Origin: Gymnopilus junonius
Taxonomy: Eukaryota; Basidiomycota; Agaricomycetes; Agaricales; Galerinaceae
Direction: 5' to 3'
Assembly: GCA_015501075.1 (NCBI GenBank)
Contig: JADNYJ010000099.1
Coordinates: 81,459-145,458 of the forward strand
DNA length: 64,000 bases
Shown: positions 1 through 13,156 of the stretch, in pieces
Layout of the letters: each line of letters starts with the position of its first letter
Position numbering within the stretch: position 1 is the stretch's first letter
Position numbers and translations under genes: made by a program
Notes under the pieces: model-generated
Told to the model about the DNA's origin: nothing
The model's input: only the letters and a program-made list of their open reading frames with translations
The model's database searches: none

Positions 1-4
1 GAAC

Positions 5-753
5 TCAGACGGAGGTCGCCATAGGCGGGCGAAAGTTCGGTTGCTTGAGGAATTGGGCTTTAACGCGGTCGATAGATCGAAGGCGCGGCACTCCCTTATC
101 GGACACTGACGCGTGCATCTATAGGGTATTGGGCATAAAGAGCTGAGTTAGAGCGGCTGAGAGAAGTACAATTATAAGTCACTCACATTATCTTGCTTGT
201 CCATAAGAGCAAGCGATGTGCATGAAATTGCCGCAGGCCTAACCCATGGATCTGGAAGTGCAGGACGTTCCTTCTCCTTGCCTGCTCTCGCTCTCAACTC
301 CTCGACTGTAATGGAGAATGAAACAGGCAGTGGAGACCAGCTCGCACAGCTGTCACCTTTACCCGTAGGCTGCCTTGGGCCATGTAAAGGGTTCAAAGGG
401 GTTGAGCCAGGAAATCGGGATGGATAAGGACCAGGTCGTTCTTTCAATTTCGGAGGCTGGAATAAATAAATAGATGACCAAAGGTGAGGCATGATCCATA
501 GCGAGAGAATGGACTTACGGCCGTCAAGGCCGACCGATGGCGTCTTGAAGGTGAATGAGAGGCTGAAATGGCTTTATGTATCTTTCGGAGACGCAAAACG
601 GCATCTGCCTTTGCAATCAGTTTGCGAGCAGAGGGCAGGATGAGAGGCGCCTATATAACGTTTAATTTCCTATAAGCCAAAGAAATACTATGAATGAAGC
701 GCAGAAAGTACCTTCTCTGGGTGAGTCGCGCCGTTCTGTCGTGTGATCAACAT
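5..753 (-). CDS. Hypothetical protein, 4 exons, 185 aa
   Basis: I assembled this model by hand. The exons are 712-753, 519-650, 187-456 and 5-118, joined by three introns that all begin GT, end AG and fall between codons (phase 0). Every exon stays open and the last ends in TGA at 5-7. The protein is basic at its start (residues 15-58, rich in Ala, Arg, Lys), has a Pro-rich middle with a Glu/Arg/Lys stretch, and a short basic end. I see no signal peptide, membrane segment or known domain. Function is unknown. The clean splicing and phase agreement argue that the gene is real; the product assignment is open. It lies in the same orientation as the mitochondrial ribosomal gene about 500 bp upstream of its start. 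Confidence 0.6.
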
Positions 754-1261
754 TGGAAAGTTCACCGAGCTTGGGGGGCAAGGAAAAGTGACTGATGGTC
801 GTCAGAGAAGAGAAGCTGGAAGAAGGCAAGAAAAGACAAAGAAAAAAGAGTGCGCAGAGGACAGGGTATCATTTATAGAGTACCGATTGTGAAGGGCAGA
901 CTTTTTGTTGGACTAACGTCCCATGGTTTTCCGGACGTCGGAGGTGAAGGGTATGAATACATATAGATCAACACGAGGCATCCAAGTTACGCTGACGATG
1001 CGTAAGTGGTGATGTCAATTTGCTGAATGCATGGTTTTCGGTGGACATATCCTCGATGGAGGACTGATTGAACGTCGAACATTTTCCAATTAGCAATGTA
1101 TCATCCGCATAGAGAGGGACTGTCCCAAAGACAATTATATTATCGATCTATTCTGTTGCCAAATCCGTAGACGTTAGTGATGCCCCCCAACACGTGTAGG
1201 GAACAAAAATACCTAAACAACCTCAAATCCGACTTGAGTCCGAGTCTTCCTAATATGCCCA

Positions 1262-1725
1262 TTAGACGTTCATAAATGCTCCCCGCCTCGTTCCAACAAC
1301 CTTGTACCCCCTCGTCGCCTTCCTAGCTTGTCGTTGCTGCTGTTTGGTCATCACCAAGTGCGTAGGTACGTTCTCTACCTCCACCAGCTCCTTCACGCGA
1401 AGAATCTTCCCAGCTACTTCCGGCGAGTGAGGGAAGTAAACTGTCTGGAAACGTCTGTGGATCCCAAGGGCTTTTAGCGTTCCTTTGATTTGTCTCCGAG
1501 AGAAATGGCGGATCGCCGCAGAGTGATTTTGAAGTGGGTGTCTGGAGCAGAGGAAGTAGATTGAGAGGTTTCAGGTGTGGAATTTGGTGGTAAACTCGAT
1601 GCAGAACTTGAGGAAGACGCAGACCCTTGGTGAGCCGCTGTGGTTAGAGCCCGTGCTACATTGAAGCGCGAAAATGGTCGTAAGGAGGCGTGAATTGCGC
1701 TTCTACAGGGCAAATACGATGCCAT
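1262..1725 (-). CDS. Mitochondrial large-subunit ribosomal protein uL30m, frame broken by one base
   Basis: The product is the L30 protein of the mitochondrial ribosome (yeast MRPL33 type), a structural protein of the large subunit in the matrix. The first 30 residues are basic and Ser/Ala-rich, as expected of a mitochondrial presequence. A Ser/Thr-rich linker follows, then the L30 core: FKITLRRSAISLGDK, then GTLKALGIHRR, the VYFPHSPEVAGKI stretch and the VKELVEVENV strand. The core is interrupted at 1489-1491. One further A in this A-run of the coding strand would restore the frame and give 154 aa ending at 1262. No intron can explain a one-base shift inside this conserved segment. An ATG 27 codons upstream is in frame, but the start at 1725 gives a normal presequence. 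Either the base was lost in assembly or the allele is dead. Confidence 0.85.
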
Positions 1726-2961
1726 TATAAGACTAGATTCAGGATACATTAGGACATTACTGTAATACCGCCGTAAAAAGACATACCTTCTGCTCAAGAG
1801 CCGCAAAGTTCGTATACGTCGGGGTCAACAGCAGGATTTCAGGAAATCAGATGGTTGTTTGATCGTGTTATGATTTATGGCTGTTGGCTTTCATCGCAAC
1901 TTCATCATTCCGAACAACTCAAAATCCAGCTTGGTTGTACCTACTTGGCTTGTTTTCTATAAACATGTCTTACCCCATCATCCCCTTTCAACAATGGATT
2001 AACGGTATGCCATCCATGCAACTAGCTATCTTCTTCAGGAATGATGTTTCGCCAGATAAGGTGGAACGTGCACGACATTCTTCAAAGCCACTTGGGTCGA
2101 TGCATCACACAGCAAGATTGTAAAACTCAGTCTAACTAATTTCTACCCCATTTTTCTCAGTCACTGTCAACTAGCCTGCAGATCTTTGAACGAGGCTCAG
2201 ATGCTGTCAATCCACATGGACGCGTCGTGTTTGATGGACAGGTCCATCAGATATACGCAGGCGGGTTTCAGCAATGAACTGGAACCAAGTCTTACGACAA
2301 ACTCTTCGAATGATATCTCTGTTTGAAGCATTGCTTGATGGACCTTCTTCTCATGCATGCAATAAGGCATGAGCAATGCCATGGCATGATGGACATCAGC
2401 GATGTTATGTTTAACTTTGTATGGTTTGGTATGGCAGCATGCCGACCGATTCGAAGAATTCTGGCCGTCGAAAGCACGTAGAATATAGAATACTGCTCCA
2501 GTATGGTATTTTATTTACAGAACTTTTCTCCAAGAGATTTGAGAGATGGTCTACACCCAGAATTAGAGCATTCCTCCGAGAGAAATCCGCATGTCAGAAA
2601 TGAGAAACAAAAGAAATGATGGGAAATTCCTTTTCTGGCCGCCTTCTCTTTCCTTATCCCACCACCCTCGAAAGTCAGCGATGGAGTCCTTCCACTGGTG
2701 AATGGCTCGCCTTTTTCCTCAAAATGTCCTTCCAAATGCTCTGTTCTTGTATTCTTACCTTTCAGCAAGCCGATTCGCTTCAAATTGTCGGGGTTTTGTG
2801 GTGTAGATTATCAGTTGTCTCAAGTCCTTAATCGCCGTTCTTGCTTGACCTGATAGGTCCCGGAACATATTAACGATCAGTGAGGATGCAATTTCCACTT
2901 TTTTATCTGCTCTTGTACTCAGTGCAATTTTTTCTAGACTACCGGAAGGCCTATTTGCGAG
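1726..2961. other. Intergenic, no supported gene
   Basis: Only short ORFs occur on both strands, with no recognisable domain and no consistent splice joins. The right-hand end must hold the promoter and 5' leader of the arrestin-like gene. Confidence 0.5.
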
Positions 2962-5900
2962 ATGGCTTCGTCGCAGGCTTTGCCGGAGCCCATGAACTCC
3001 TCGCCTCATCATTCGAAAGTGAAGGTCACTATAACCCTACCAGATCCAACCTTTGTCGCTGGTGCACATGTCTCGGGCAAGATGGAGATGGAATGTCGAG
3101 CAGACCGAGGGCTAGGCATCGGGATTATGATGGTTGAATTGTTCGCCATTCAAGGCATGTCATGTTGAACTTTTACACCTCACAAGTTTGCTGACCATGT
3201 GTACGTTTAGAATTGACTTCTAGAGACCATTCTGCGACGTCAACATTCTTGCATACCCGCCGCCTATTTCAGGGCGAAGGTCTTCCACCTTCAAATGCAG
3301 TTCAAGCGCATACCATGCCCGGAGACCCTCCTTTACCCCAACACTATTACCAGGCACGCAGAGGTCGATCTACGTTCCTCTTCCATATCCCTATCCCTGC
3401 ATCATCACCATCTGCCCTCTCTTTTGGATCCGGATTGGCCAAAGTACGTTATGAGTTGCGTGCAAGCGTTGGTGTATATTGGAAAAATGAAAAACGTCTC
3501 GTCATCGACAAACATGACATTGACGTCGTGGAGTCCTTTCCCTACAATGACGTTCTGATGGGCAAGATCCCAGAAGCCATCGTGGTTGGCGAAAATGGCA
3601 AGATATGGATGCAAGGCAGGATTGTTGGCAGTGTCGTCGAGGCAGGCGGAGTTGCTTGTTTAGAACTACAGGTCAAAAATCATTCTAACAAGAAGGTGCA
3701 TTTTTTCCTTCTATCTCTGTGCTCGGATATTGAGTTCAAGTTAAGAATTCGGGTTTAACGTTGGCTCTTACTCGAACTCTGTATTTGACAGGCTCTACGA
3801 CAGGGCAACAAGCTCCGGTTCAGATTTCCGACACCCTTACAACAGTTCCCTTTCGAGGTCCCGAATACATCATACCTCCAGGAGCTGAAGGCATAGCAAA
3901 CCTAGTCTTTGATGTTCCGAAGCATGCCAGAGGCGTTAGAGGCGGAACTTTGGACGGAGACGGAGACGGCCCTCGTTACACTGAATCTCTTTTCGAGATT
4001 CGGTGCAAGTTGAGGTTAGGTTGATTATGGGCATGGGCAGGTACGGTCAATCTATAACCTTCATGTAAAGACTTGTTTTCTGACAATCGTGGCAGCAAAG
4101 ATATTTTGTTGGAAGTACCTGTCGAAATCATCCACCCTTTGGCTATGCCCCCTGTGGAGCAGGTCCCGGGCCCGTATGCACAATCATATTCCGCGCCAGA
4201 ACCTTCCGTCGCCGTGCCACCGGTCAATTCATCACCTTACTTCGACTACAATGCATATTACGCTGCACATCCCATGTCACCGGCTCCAGCCGCAGTGCCA
4301 ATGCAAGTGCCCATTCCATACTTCGACCCTTCGCAGAATCAAGTTTGGCTACCACCTCCACCCTCGATACCCTTATCAAGTATACCTCCTGGATACCCAT
4401 ACGCGTCACCTTCTCCATTTCAACCTGAATCATACCAACCTGTCGTCCCACCTTACACACAGCCCTATTACACGCCTCAGAGTCCCTTACATCAGCAGCA
4501 GAGCTTGGCTCCTCCGTTGGTACCTGTCGGCAGTGTAGGGTATACTCCTCGTCCTTCGAGCGCGGGGCCTGTTATCTCGGCCTCACAAATTCCTCAGTCT
4601 GTAGTTACAGGCCTGCCTCCTCCTTCATCAAACCACTTACTTCCTCTTAACGAAGTAAGCCTTGCACAAGCAGCAGTGGCTGCGCCTCTCGAGCCCGAAG
4701 TTGGCAAAGGCGAGCGTGCATCACGTATTGCCCAGCACTTGAGAATATCGTCCAGGAATCGATCGGTTTCTCCTCAAAGTCATCGTTACCCCCTTCCTGG
4801 TACCCTGCTACACGTCAACGAGTCCTACGTCCGAGATATATCTAGCGTGGGTGCTTCTGCCGGAGCATCTTCAGCTGCACCATCTAGGCCTATTCAAATT
4901 CGCCAACTTCCCCATCCGCCAGGTTTATCAAGGGGCGAGAACTTGTCACTCTCACCTCCAACAGCTGAGGCTATGGTGCATTCACCACGTCCGCAGCTTA
5001 CACCAAAACATTCTTTCACTCGCGATCCTGTCCTTGGGACTATGTCAAAGAGCGAAAGAGTTGAAGAACTGGAGAAAATGGCGGCTGAGGTCAACGGAAA
5101 GAGCCAAGACCTGTCGGGCGACTTGCCTAGAGAAGCGTTGCAGCGGCAACCTAATGAGAATGGAAACAAAGGAAAGGCTCACCCGGTTGAGGTTGGGTTC
5201 AATGTTAACAAGACGTTACCTGGCCCGCCAGTGCCCTCTGGCAAATTTATTTCCCATTTTCCTAGCCGTGCGAGGGCAGATCAGTATTTTGCGAACCAGG
5301 ATCGCCCCTTGCTGGAAACTGCGCCACTTCCATCGGACCAAACGCCTCCCACGCCTGCTCTTCTCGCTGTGTTGCCATCCCGCAGAAATGATAGGAATGA
5401 GCTGAGGGCTGAGAGTGGTCTCGATGCTCTTGAACGACGCCTTTTGGCAGAGGTCGGCACTCGCAAATTTGACACCAACAATGACCCAAGGCCAGGCTTG
5501 AATGCCATTTTGCCTATCGACACGGACTCAGTCCACGCAGAACAGTTGCCATACCTATTCCTGTAAAAAGTCCTGAGCCACTGCATGACTCTGCCATCTC
5601 CAGTTTGACCCTTGCTGGCGGTCTCGCTGGCGACGATTCCGACGGTGAATTTGATGGGCGTACACACAAGGCAGGGTCACAAGCGGGTTCACTTGATGAG
5701 AAAGAGGGGCTGAATGGGCTGCATCGTCACATGAAGGAAAAGGCTGAAGTCAGCACACCTATCAAGATGATGGAGAGGGAAATAGAAGCACGGGATAGAG
5801 GCAGACAATACGACAGCTCAGATGAGTTGGAGAAAAGTAAAGGGAAGGAGAAGAGTAAGGAGGGCAGGGCGAGTGGGAAGAAGAAGGACCGTTCAAACAC

Positions 5901-7469
5901 GAAGTCGGCTGCGAAGGGACGAGTGGCTGCTTGGTTGGGTCGAATTGACCCTGATGTTCCGCCTCAAGAGGAAAACATTCCTCCCAGCCCCAGTGTTGTG
6001 CTGAATTCGCCCTCGTTTGATAGGGTTGATGACGACCAGTTTGGGAAACCTTCCTCTTCATCTGCTCCTGTCAAGGAAGGGCTTCCCAGTGTCGAACCCG
6101 CCCTTGAGCCTCAGAATGGTGTATCAGCTCCTCCCAATCCGCGTTCATCAGGATTCGTTCCAATCGCGACACTCAAAAGAGAAACGATCCAAGCGCGTCC
6201 TTTGATTTCAAGGGATGCAACTGTTGTCGAGGAAGCGATGAGGGTGCAATACATCTGGTCATCATCTGAGAAAACTCCAGTTATCCCAGCGCAGTCGATG
6301 CCCCAGTTCCTTAGAGATCATCCTCCGGCACCCGCGCCCATGTCAATCAGAACTGATCGGCGGGTATCGCCTCCATCAGCTAAACCACCACCGCCAGATC
6401 CGAAAACAAAACCTTTGTCGTATTCGGCAGCAGCTCGAAATGCCTGGAAGCAGGACATTTCCAAGGCTGCGGTTGTCGCCCCGCATCACCATCATCACCT
6501 CCTAACAAGACACCTCCGAGGAAGGTACAACAGTCAGGTCGGATCCAGTATGCTTTCTCGCCTCCCAAACCTGTTGATCCTGAAGTCAAATATGACATAC
6601 GTTCCGCACGTGGTGGTAGAGGTGGCAAGGTCACCGCTGTTGCTAATCTTTGGGCATCTGGAGCTGTCAATGACCGTGAATCGAAGGACAAGGAGGTGCC
6701 CAAACGTCTGAACACCGTTGTCGAAACACTTCACCTTCCCCGTCTCAGCCTCTTCGTACAGAGCGCAAGTTGTTCTCGGCTGCTGTAATGACTCCTGTTC
6801 CTCCAAAGCAAGTACATGTGACGTCTGACAGTGGCGCCAACGTGCTCAGACCTGCGATTGCCAATGGCGTCAAGGCGTCAAAACAGACTGAAGTCCAGAA
6901 CGTCGGGATGTACGTGATATACACCGTGAACCCAAGCCCGAGTCCAAACCCCTGCCGAGAAAGATACCATAGCAACCAACCTTAATCCTCTGCTGGATCG
7001 TTCTGGTGGTCTTCATGCGGGAAAGGCAGCCAATCAACAGATGCTCTTGTGCAAAAAAGACCAGAATGGCCATGTCTAGCCCGTTGTATGGAAAGATTAC
7101 GCCTAACAGTTTTCAACACCTAGTTCGTCTGAACCCACCAAGTTCCACAACCTCGTCGTGAAGGGTGTGAAGCCGGTCATCAAGGGAGCATCTAATCCAG
7201 TGGCAGCGGTCGTGTCGTCCTCTCATGCTGTGCCGACCCTTTCCACTACTGCCTCGCTTGCTCGACCGGCTGGCCAGGCCTCTGCTGCCCAGAGGAACGC
7301 AAGACCTGTCAAGCTGCCGACCGCGCTGTCAGCGCCCACCGTGTCATCTGGATCGTCGCCAGAACCACCGCGTCCTGTTTCTCCTAGCAAACCTCCTGAT
7401 CTGGCCTTTGGCCAAGCACGTCTTAGGGACCTTATCAAGAAATATCAAGGACAAGGACAAAAGACATAG
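2962..7469 (+). CDS. Arrestin-like (alpha-arrestin) protein with long disordered tail; several frameshifts
   Basis: Arrestin-fold proteins are adaptors that commonly link membrane transporters to ubiquitin ligases. The N-terminal arrestin domain is in exons 2962-3154 and 3211-3695 (ITLPDPTFVAGAHVSGKMEM, then RYELRASVGVYWKNEKR). The C-terminal domain starts in exon 3746-4040 and ends SKDILLEVPVEIIHP in the exon from 4096. A tail of over 700 residues follows, rich in Pro, Ser and Tyr, with a coiled stretch near 5060 and a block near 6595-6640 reading YDIRSARGGRGGKVTAVAN. The first intron (3155-3210) has a GC donor. The frame is lost around 4013-4015, 5549-5550, 6479-6482 and 6729, and probably near 6900, 6960 and 7110. 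One added base restores it at each of the first four. Alternatively a single 80-nt intron could span the first lesion but would delete a core strand. Confidence 0.8.
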
Positions 7470-8021
7470 CCTGTTTGATCTGATTCTTTTTTCCTTCTTA
7501 TCATCAATCAATGGAGATGACGTCCGAATGCAATCTGTTCCCAACATTATTTATATCTTTTTTTTTTTGATTTCTGTATCTTGCTTTCATCTTTTCGTCT
7601 TCATTCGCTCCATCTTTCGCGGATTTTTGATGCATTGACTCAACTGTTGCTGTAATGAATCTTATAACGAACCTGTAATGACCGAGCTTTAAAAATGGAA
7701 ATCCCATTGAAACATGATCATGATCATAGATAGAGGCGCTGGAACTTTTACATCAAAATCGGCGGTGAAGGTGGTATAATCAACAAGTGAGGCTTGCCAG
7801 ATAAGCAAGTAATTATGGAGGATGGGGGCTTGACTAGGAGAAGGTAGTAAATTGTACAATCAGAAGGTCAATAATCGAATCTATGTGGCAGTGAGGTAGT
7901 ACATATGCGAAATGAAAGCAAAGAGGGGAGCAGGGCAGTAGCGTAAGCAGGCAGTAGGCTGCTGGGTCGTATTATAATTTACACCAAGAATATGAAAGAG
8001 GAATGGGACCAAGATAGAGAA
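7470..8021. other. Convergent intergenic region
   Basis: This holds the 3' ends of the arrestin-like gene (+) and the following gene (-). It contains T-rich runs near 7557-7570 and no supported coding sequence. Confidence 0.5.
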
Positions 8022-8931
8022 TTACTGTGTGACGTCTGTTAAGATATCAATGTGGAACTGACGCCAATCGATTTTCGAGGGCGCATCCCATTCATCATGA
8101 TCTTCAAGGATGGGCTCGCTGGCCATGCTCGGCTCTTCCTCCAAAATCAAGAAAAAGTCGATTTTTCGTTACTTGAATTGCGGGCTAGTGGATATTGCAA
8201 TGATGAACGTCGAGATCGAGAAGGAAGGGGCATAGTTTGGATGGAGGTTGGCCGCTCTCTCCGAGTAGTGAAGAGGAGCGACGACCTTGAAGAGCCTGTG
8301 AGGGAAGGAAAGATTCGCGTCTGGGTGTTCCAGATGGTGACGGCGAGTTTTCTGTCGACGAGAGATCGATGAACATCGATGAAGCGTCGGGTGACGAGGA
8401 GAAGGGGTCGATTGGCCGAGGAAGGGAGCTGAAAACGGAACAAGGGAGACAGCATGAGAAAGTGGATACAAGAAATAGTGCGATATGAACTCGAATTACC
8501 TTCCATTGGGAGCCGAAGGGCCGCCGGCACTAATCCACACTTCTCCTTTCGAAGATTCCTCAGAGGGCCTGAATATTCTCGAGCTCCTGCTGCTTCTCCT
8601 GGAAGACCTTGAGGTTTCATCCCACGAAGTTGGGAACGATGCGGTCGAACAGTCGCGATGAGAACGAAATGAAGGATGACCGTCGTCCTCTGCTCCTCTC
8701 ACGGCTATTTTGGTGTGATACAACGGAAGCCGAACTCTCAACCAGCATCGACGCTGGTCGTCGATCTCGTCGTTCGCTGGACCTTGAGAACCAGGGGTTG
8801 ACACCATCGGCACGGTCCAGCTGGCTGCGATGTGTGGAGAGACGCCGGGACGTCACCGCGCGAAACCCAGACGTGAAGAAATCTGAGTAACCCCGTACGT
8901 TATTGTTGTTGGGCGCCTGCATCTCCAGCAA
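8022..8931 (-). CDS. Hypothetical Ser/Arg-rich protein, 3 exons
   Basis: The model has exons 8500-8931, 8209-8428 and 8022-8138. The first intron starts GTAATT and ends TTTTCAG; the second runs from GTTCAT to a T-rich acceptor. The N-terminal part is rich in Ser and Arg (residues about 60-130), the middle is Ser/Pro-rich, and the C-terminus is acidic, then WDAPSKIDWRQFHIDIL before the stop. No known domain is visible. Within exon 1 the reading frame changes around 8630-8690; the exon has one base too many, or two too few, for phase to close. This may be an unrecognised intron or a sequence error. Nuclear or regulatory roles would be guesswork. Confidence 0.5.
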
Positions 8932-11648
8932 GAGGGGAAAGGAGGAGAAAAGGCAGGAGGAAGGGCAGGGCGGTTTGTGGAGAACAATGGTGGGGACAAT
9001 AAATGAAAGACGGGAGGTGTTGTCCGGTTTAAAAGTGGTTTCTATAAGACCCGGAAGGGACCCTGTATGTGTGGCGGTGACGTCGACAGGATTAATATCC
9101 GCACCCCCAAGAGGGGAAAAGTGTGAATTAAAATGGTCACGGGCCCCGTGTCGGTCGCTTGGCCGTTGATGTCAAGGGTCCCTATAATAGAGTACACCGA
9201 TCTCCGTCCGGCGTCACCACAGAAATAATCACTAATCGACAACACAATTAGTTACGGCGAGTTGTCGAACAGAGTTTTTTTGTATTTCTGACTCTTTCGT
9301 TGCTCTGCACGTCTGCGACTGGCTGGTTAAGTGTCATGTAGGATCATGTAAATTGTAATGTCTAATACAGGGACTACAAACGCACCATGGCCGACAAGCA
9401 CCATTTGGTCAAACCGATTATCAGCAGGAAGAGTTAATTCGGTGGTTCCAAAAAAAGATCGGGTGCGTGTAGTAATTCGACCTGATCATTTGGTCCGTTT
9501 CATGATAATTGATGGCAAAAACAGAAGAGATGCCCATAAATCAAATGCGTACTTTGCGATACTGGACTGCAATATGGTCAAAACGCCTGCAGCTGTTGGC
9601 AGCGCTCATCATCTAACAAACGGAGAATCATTGGCCGTTGCTCGTCTTCCTTTCGTGCATTGTTCGTTCTAAACATAAGCCCTGCGACAGGGACCTGAAA
9701 ACCGCCGGTAACTCTCACTCGCTCTCGCGCTAGTGCGCTGTGCAAATATAAGCACCCATTCAATTGCTTCGGGCTGGGAATCGGACTTCTTTTTACTCTT
9801 GAAGATGAATGAATTGCTCGGTCTGAGCGGACCAGAGGCGCAGCGCGCGGTGTGTTCAGAACACAATTTGAGGAATAATTAGCTTTGCTTGTATAGATGA
9901 GTTTCCCTATGGTTATTGGTTCGAAGAGTGAACAATGGGGTCTGGGGTCGAGTTCGGTCCTCGAATGAGTCATGATGAGGCCGCGGATGATATTTTTAAT
10001 CAACGCGTCTACCCTACACGGAAAGATGTGAACAGCGCGATGTCGGTGACAACGGCTGCGCCCAAGGCAGACTGATCCTTACAGCTTCTGAAGATTTTCT
10101 TCCGGCTTTCTGCGCCTGTGCTTCTTTTCGACGGAAACAATCATTTTCAGGAAGGCGAAGTCTCTTGCAATTGAGTTCCATATCAATCATGGCCTGTGCG
10201 TCCTCCCTGTGCTCTTTCCCGTTTCTGTATACGTTGAAAGCAATTTGTTCTGTGCATTGTCTATTATCGTAGATTTAGTCTCAAAATGACTGAAAAAGGA
10301 CGAAATGTACCTACAAACTGAGGGACTAATATAAGGTGATGAAGAAGCAGTACAAGGGCCGTGTGATACGCATGATGATCTGGGAAACTGAAGTGGAGAC
10401 TGGCAAGTGAACGCCAAAGCCACAGGAATAAAAAAGGAATACCTACTGCAGTTGCACGTAACGATTTGGCATCACGGTAGCGAATACGTCCGTCATTCGC
10501 CCGTCTTTCATCATCAATGACATGCTTTGCCATCTGGTGAAACGTGCTTGACAAGTTGCCCTGAGGCTAAAAGGCGGGAAAATAAGCATTTAATCTACTC
10601 CGAAAATAAAGAATGACGCTTTACCTGCGCTCAGAATGCAAAACGGCAAAGAAATGATCAGGAACATCACCATTACCCCACAACGCATCGCGTCAGTGTC
10701 AGGAGATTAGAGAGCGTTTAAATTTAACACGACATCTCGCCCCTTTCGCTTTCTCTTTTTCCTTTTGCACTTTGCGAGGAACAAGGGCTTTCGCGCGCTT
10801 TATCCGTATGAAACCGCATCCGCCCCGTATCGTAGCCCATGAGGTCAAAAAGAGGTCAGAAGGCATGGTTTTCCCAAGTGTCTCTCATGATGTATTGTGG
10901 AGTTGCAGAGTTCATCAAACTGTAGGAATATTTTAGGAAAGGAAGCTCTCCGCGAGTGCGCGGTGGGGACGTACATCTGTATGACCGACAGCCGAAAGCT
11001 CTATAGATAGAGGTATAGGATCTTTGCGTCGTGAATGCGGAGGGGCCGTCTGCCAATAATGTCAGCTTAAAGTCGCCGAGCCCCGATCAAGTTGATGTTG
11101 AGTGAAGATAGATAAGTATGGTTCAGTCAGCGCCTAGCGGGCGAGTACGAAGATCTTTGGAGCTCAAGGACAAGAAAATGATCGACATGTCCGAACTGTC
11201 CTTGGACAACATTATTTTTGGCCCGGCTGGCGAAGAGCGAGAGTTGAGGGCGGGACGTGAGGCTGATGATCACCCGTATGAATCAAATCATATAGAAGCA
11301 CTTAGAAAGATGGATAGCAGAGTGGGCTGAGTAGAAAAGAATAGATGAAACCCACATAGACGGTGAAATCTTCAAGAGGGGTCCGACGGCGGCGGGCGAA
11401 TCGATGCGAGAGTTGTGTATAATTCAATCACGAAAAACGGAATCGCAAACCCATGGGAAGGAAAATATTTTGAGAAGATGCAGCTTGATTAATGATAATA
11501 CATGGCTTGTTGGGGTTTATACAAATGCTATTTGGATATGCCACGGGTAATGAATAAGCATTTGAATTGGAGGCACCGAGAAAGCAGCTACGAAATTACC
11601 GTAATTAAAAAGAATGGGGGTACACGGTGTGCCACCACTTGTAGATTA
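8932..11648. other. Long stretch without a confident gene
   Basis: Nothing here matches a known family. Two minus-strand segments are weak candidates. One is a spliced reading at about 10317-10690 with a hydrophobic N-terminus (signal-anchor-like) and a charged exon (RRANDGRIRYRDAKS), whose intron phases do not close as sequenced. The other is a 66-codon ORF at 10856-11056. A 70-codon plus-strand ORF at 11118-11330, acidic and Arg-rich, could be a small gene but has no support beyond its length. Confidence 0.4.
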
Positions 11649-12007
11649 TTATTTTCTGGCAGCTTGATTCTGCTCATTGGCTCGTGCAAGCCTGTCCTTT
11701 TGCGCTTCAGCAATGACACGACGCTGATTAAAATATTCAATCTGAGGGAAACGGGTAAAAACGAAAACCCATTAGCAAATTCAGAGAAAGAAGTCGATCC
11801 AAAAGATAGACATGCCCAGCTTTTCGCGCAGCTGCCTTCATACAGCTTCTTCTCCTTTGAGCAAGCGTTTCCCTCCTCGCCTGCTTTCACCACCCCGGCG
11901 CGGTCTAAACACGCGAAATACGCGTCTCTGGTCTCCCAACACTTCTGTCGATTCTCTCTTGAAGGGGCAGAGGTATCTTCCTTGCTGGGGCTGGAGAACC
12001 AACCCAT
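11649..12007 (-). CDS. coa6: Cytochrome c oxidase assembly factor 6 (COA6)
   Basis: COA6 acts in the mitochondrial intermembrane space in copper delivery to Cox2. The 94-residue product has the family pattern: a short MGWFSSPSK start, CWETRDAYFACLDR (first Cys-x9-Cys), then Cys residues in NACS and GSCAKSW, followed by IEYFNQRRV and a charged helical end. Exons are 11816-12007 and 11649-11741. The intron (11742-11815) has a GC donor (GCATGT) and a CTCAG acceptor. The join KSW/IEYF is fixed by the family pattern, and no GT donor gives an open frame. The start is 142 bp from the divergent BTB gene, so the two probably share a promoter region. No lesions. Confidence 0.93.
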
Positions 12008-12149
12008 GGTAGGGCGCAAGAACGAGGTCGATGATGATGGTAAGACGGGAAGGAGAGGGCCAACAAAATTCCCACCTGCATTGTGCTGACGGAAAAGGAA
12101 ATGCCAGAAACCCTTTGCTGCCACCACCTTGTAGCCTCGCCGTCCGACC
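12008..12149. promoter_or_regulatory. Bidirectional promoter region between COA6 and BTB genes
   Basis: The two divergent start codons are only 142 bp apart, so this interval must contain both 5' leaders and the core promoters. Shared regulation is inferred from the spacing alone. Confidence 0.5.
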
Positions 12150-13156
12150 ATGGATGGGCAGCCTTCGTCCTCGAAGACCAGGCCAGGAGGAACTGAGATA
12201 CCCATTGTTCGACACCCGGAGTTTTACTTCCCAGATGGGTCTATTGTGATGATTGTAGAGCGAACAGCATTTCGTGTTCATCAGTCAATCCTAGCCCGCC
12301 ATTCGGAGGTGTTTGCAGCGCTCTGGGATGTTCCTCAGCCAAGGAACACAGACCTATACGATGGGTGTCCAAAGGTTGAGCTACAAGGCGATTCTTTGAA
12401 TGATTTTATGGACGTGATGAGGGTCCTTTACGACGTATTGTAAGTTCCTCCTTTTGGCCCCTCTTTTACTCCAAGTTCAGAGGTAAACTCTCTAGTTATT
12501 TTGACAAGATAAAGCCAGAAACAAACCTGTCGGCCCTCATCAAGTTTATCTCTGGCATTTTGAGGATCAGCACAAAGTATAGCATGAACCAGCTGCGCAA
12601 CAAGTGCATCTCCGTCATCCAGGATAAATTCCCTTCTACCCTGAAAGGCTGCGACGATGTCCTGTCCAGAGGCATCCAGTATGTTCCTTCCGAAATTGTC
12701 CGCATCATCCCCTTGGCAAGGGAGACCATTGTACCCAAAGTCCTCCCCTGGGCGTTCTATCTCTGCACACACATCCCAGTAGACGAGATCATGGCTAACA
12801 ATGTCCTCGAGTGGCGCGACAAAGCCCTCTGCCTCGCTGGAAAAGAGCATCTATGGGAGATGCAAAAGACCCTCACCCATACTTTCCTCCTCGACTTCAA
12901 ACAAAGCCCGACATGTACCACTGGATGCCAAATGCGCGTGCCAAGGAACCTCAAGCTGAACGACATCGAAAGTATCAGGGACAGCCCACATCCTCTTCAG
13001 GAGTATACCGACTGGAAGTCGCTGATGCTTTGCGTCAAGTGCCAGCAGGCGTTCGAAGCTCAACATAAGGATGGAAGGGAGAAGGTATGGCAAATGTTGC
13101 CTAGCATATTCCATCTTGGAACTTGGGACGATATCTGCAAAGACCAGTCTGCTTAG
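12150..13156 (+). CDS. BTB/POZ domain protein, basidiomycete type
   Basis: Exons are 12150-12439 and 12496-13156, joined by an intron starting GTAAGT and ending TCTAG, giving about 316 aa. Residues about 20-100 form the BTB domain: HPEFYFPDGSIVMIVER, then FRVHQSILARHSEVFAAL, and an acidic VELQGDSLNDFMDVMRVLY. BTB domains mediate dimerisation and can recruit cullin-3 ligases. The C-terminal half is a conserved basidiomycete extension with Cys residues (CTTGCQ, CVKCQQ) whose role is unknown. Proteins of this architecture form a large lineage-expanded family in Agaricomycetes. The gene is intact. Confidence 0.85.

Noticed and set aside
9578..10003. Minus-strand 141-codon ORF
   Set aside because: No domain, no splice support and no sign of conserved composition; probably chance.
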